NCBI GenBank assembly: GCA_013115145.1
Contig: JAAPAO010000366.1
Span: 15,606-35,714, forward strand
DNA from: Perkinsus chesapeaki
Taxonomy: Eukaryota; Perkinsozoa; Perkinsida; Perkinsidae
Reading direction: 5' to 3'
DNA length: 20,109 nucleotides
The notes beneath the pieces are model-generated. The model had not been told where the DNA came from and made no database searches. It saw nothing but the letters and a program-made list of their open reading frames with translations. Position numbers and translations under genes: made by a program. This document shows positions 18,940 through 20,109 of this stretch, one piece after another. The number at the start of each line of letters is the position of its first letter. The first letter of the stretch is position 1.

Positions 18940-19398
18940 TCATCTTCCATCGGCCGTGACAGAGGATGATTGCGAGGAGTTAACATATTTATCAAGCCAT
19001 TCCTTGAGTCTTTGGTCACCCTCTGTTCCTCGCACGAGATCTTCACGCATTATCTGGGTAATAGGAACACCTTCATCGATTCCAGAAAAATCGTTATTGG
19101 CTTGGCGTTGTTCCGCTTGTAACCTCTCCAATCGCCGACGCTTCTGGACATCGTGCAGCTCACTGCGAATTCTTGCTATCGACCCCTAAAGATAGAGGAC
19201 CTTCTGTCGAGACTAGGGCGTTTCAGTTGGGCTTACGTCTGTATCCTCTCGGGCAATAACTGATGTGAAGGCTTGCTGATGTCGTCTAACCTCAGCGAGC
19301 CGGCTAGCTGCAAGCTTCACGGTCTCTATCACAGAGCGTGGCTTCCCAGTTAATTCGCCTTGAGCAAGGCCTGCATCATGGAGGGTTGTGGTAGGCAT
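18940..19398 (-). CDS. Unknown 135-aa coiled-coil-like protein, two exons
   Basis: Minus-strand exons 19398-19237 and 19185-18940 are joined in phase 0 by a 51-nt intron with a perfect GTAAGC donor and a CTATCTTTAG acceptor. The start lies 15 nt after an acceptor-like GGATTAG. The protein begins MPTTTLHDAGLAQGELTGKP, then has heptad-like helical stretches rich in Arg, Gln, Glu and Leu (LAASRLAEVRRHQQAF; DVQKRRRLERLQAEQRQANN). After a proline-containing turn comes ITQIMREDLVRGTEGDQRLK, and a Ser-rich tail ends ADGR. No signal peptide or membrane segment. I do not recognise the family; composition suggests a small cytoplasmic or cytoskeletal helical protein. Coding evidence is strong because both exons fill the open frame exactly. 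Confidence 0.7.
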
Positions 19399-19415
19399 GG
19401 AATCAATATTTAACT

Positions 19416-19786
19416 AATCCAAAGATTCGAGCGGCATGAATTATCGTTCACCTTCTTGCATTTGCACGCAAGATATTTTCCGGATGTGGTCTGGCGCGTT
19501 CGTCGCGCGACACTGCAGAGTTTCACCAATAACGATTCTCCGCGTGGTGCCACGCCGCTCGTTCGGTACGTGCCCCATGTAACATGGCACTCAACTAACT
19601 AACGTAAGACTACTAGCCAGCAACTTTTACATCAATGTTTGTATTTGACTGAACCGGTTGTTAACACGCAACAAAGTTGAAGTTTTGGCATTGCCAACTT
19701 GGGAAGTCCACCGAACGCACGTGGCCAATTCATGAAGATTCTGAAACTACGAGTGTGTTGCACTTAGAGTTTGAAGGGAATCTAGT
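19416..19786. other. No defensible feature
   Basis: Upstream of the minus-strand two-exon gene, probably its 5' flank. No open frame with splice support, RNA gene or repeat was seen apart from short GC-rich words (GGCGCGTTCGTCGCGCGACA). Confidence 0.4.
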
Positions 19787-19804
19787 TTGAATCTGTCGAA
19801 TATT

Positions 19805-20109
19805 ATGTGGTTAACACAAAAAGTATGTTGTGGTTGGAAAAGACAGGAAGGTCGCGAAGACCAAACAAGAGTAGGAAATGACTCCTCAATTCAGCTACAC
19901 ATACATCAAGTCGGAGGAGAGGGATATGCTGCTGGACATTTACCACCCCTGAGACAAGCGGCTATAGAGGCGAATACCGATGTGGGAATTACTTCTCCTC
20001 AAAAGCGGCGCACAAAGCATACGTGAAAGCGCCATGGACGGGTTTCCCGTTGATTGTGGGCCATGGAGTCCATCCGTGAGGGGGTTGAAGGGAGTGGGTC
20101 TCTAAAAAC
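19805..20109 (+). other. Possible coding sequence running off the window
   Basis: ATG at 19805 opens a frame to 20026 (MWLTQKVCCGWKRQEGREDQ and later VGGEGYAAGHLPPLRQAAIE). A second plus frame over roughly 19896-20080 is also open and reads YRCGNYFSSKAAHKAYVKAP. At least one may be an exon of a gene that continues past 20109, but frame and borders cannot be settled from this window. Confidence 0.25.

Noticed and set aside
1-20109. CRISPR array, prokaryotic operons or an intact mobile element
   Set aside because: No regularly spaced direct repeats, no Shine-Dalgarno-linked gene runs, and no transposase, integrase or reverse transcriptase motif was seen on either strand.

Overview
This is protist nuclear DNA. 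Genes are split by many GT-AG introns, there are no bacterial-style operons, and I see no tRNA or rRNA gene. The best guess at lineage is a dinozoan alveolate, probably perkinsid-like. The reasons are a 21-nt stretch at 11919-11939 that I count as 19/21 identical to the dinoflagellate/perkinsid spliced leader as I remember it, very short distances from an AG acceptor to the start codon in several genes (6-26 nt), and a class of tiny introns (43-62 nt) beside much longer ones (up to about 970 nt). Gene models below were joined by hand from splice motifs, reading phase and, where possible, family homology.

Layout. 976-4111 (+) is an eight-exon, 284-aa alpha/beta hydrolase of the ABHD17/FAM108-like type, with a complete Ser-Asp-His triad and a possible N-myristoylation start. 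4539-5013 (+) is a three-exon, 107-aa protein of unknown function. 5014-7770 is poorly resolved: several open stretches on both strands, a GC-rich hairpin and an AT-rich hairpin. 7771-9160 (+) is a six-exon Arg/Pro-rich unknown protein with an antisense ORF inside its third intron. 9307-15352 (+) is the main gene: COG2, a subunit of the conserved oligomeric Golgi tethering complex, modelled as 17 exons and 704 aa. The minus strand then holds an unknown seven-exon gene (17564-15809), whose last exon encodes a threonine stalk and a hydrophobic segment, and a clean two-exon, 135-aa coiled-coil-like gene (19398-18940). 17577-18939 and 19416-20109 hold little that I can defend.

Working picture. 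The hydrolase (likely protein depalmitoylation) and COG2 (Golgi retrograde tethering) are housekeeping membrane-traffic functions; nothing suggests the neighbours work as one pathway. The unusual material is mostly non-coding. COG2 introns carry a spliced-leader-like sequence and three exact Pol III B-box/T-arm motifs, two hydrolase introns carry long hairpins, and two genes have tiny upstream ORFs whose stop codon overlaps the main start codon.
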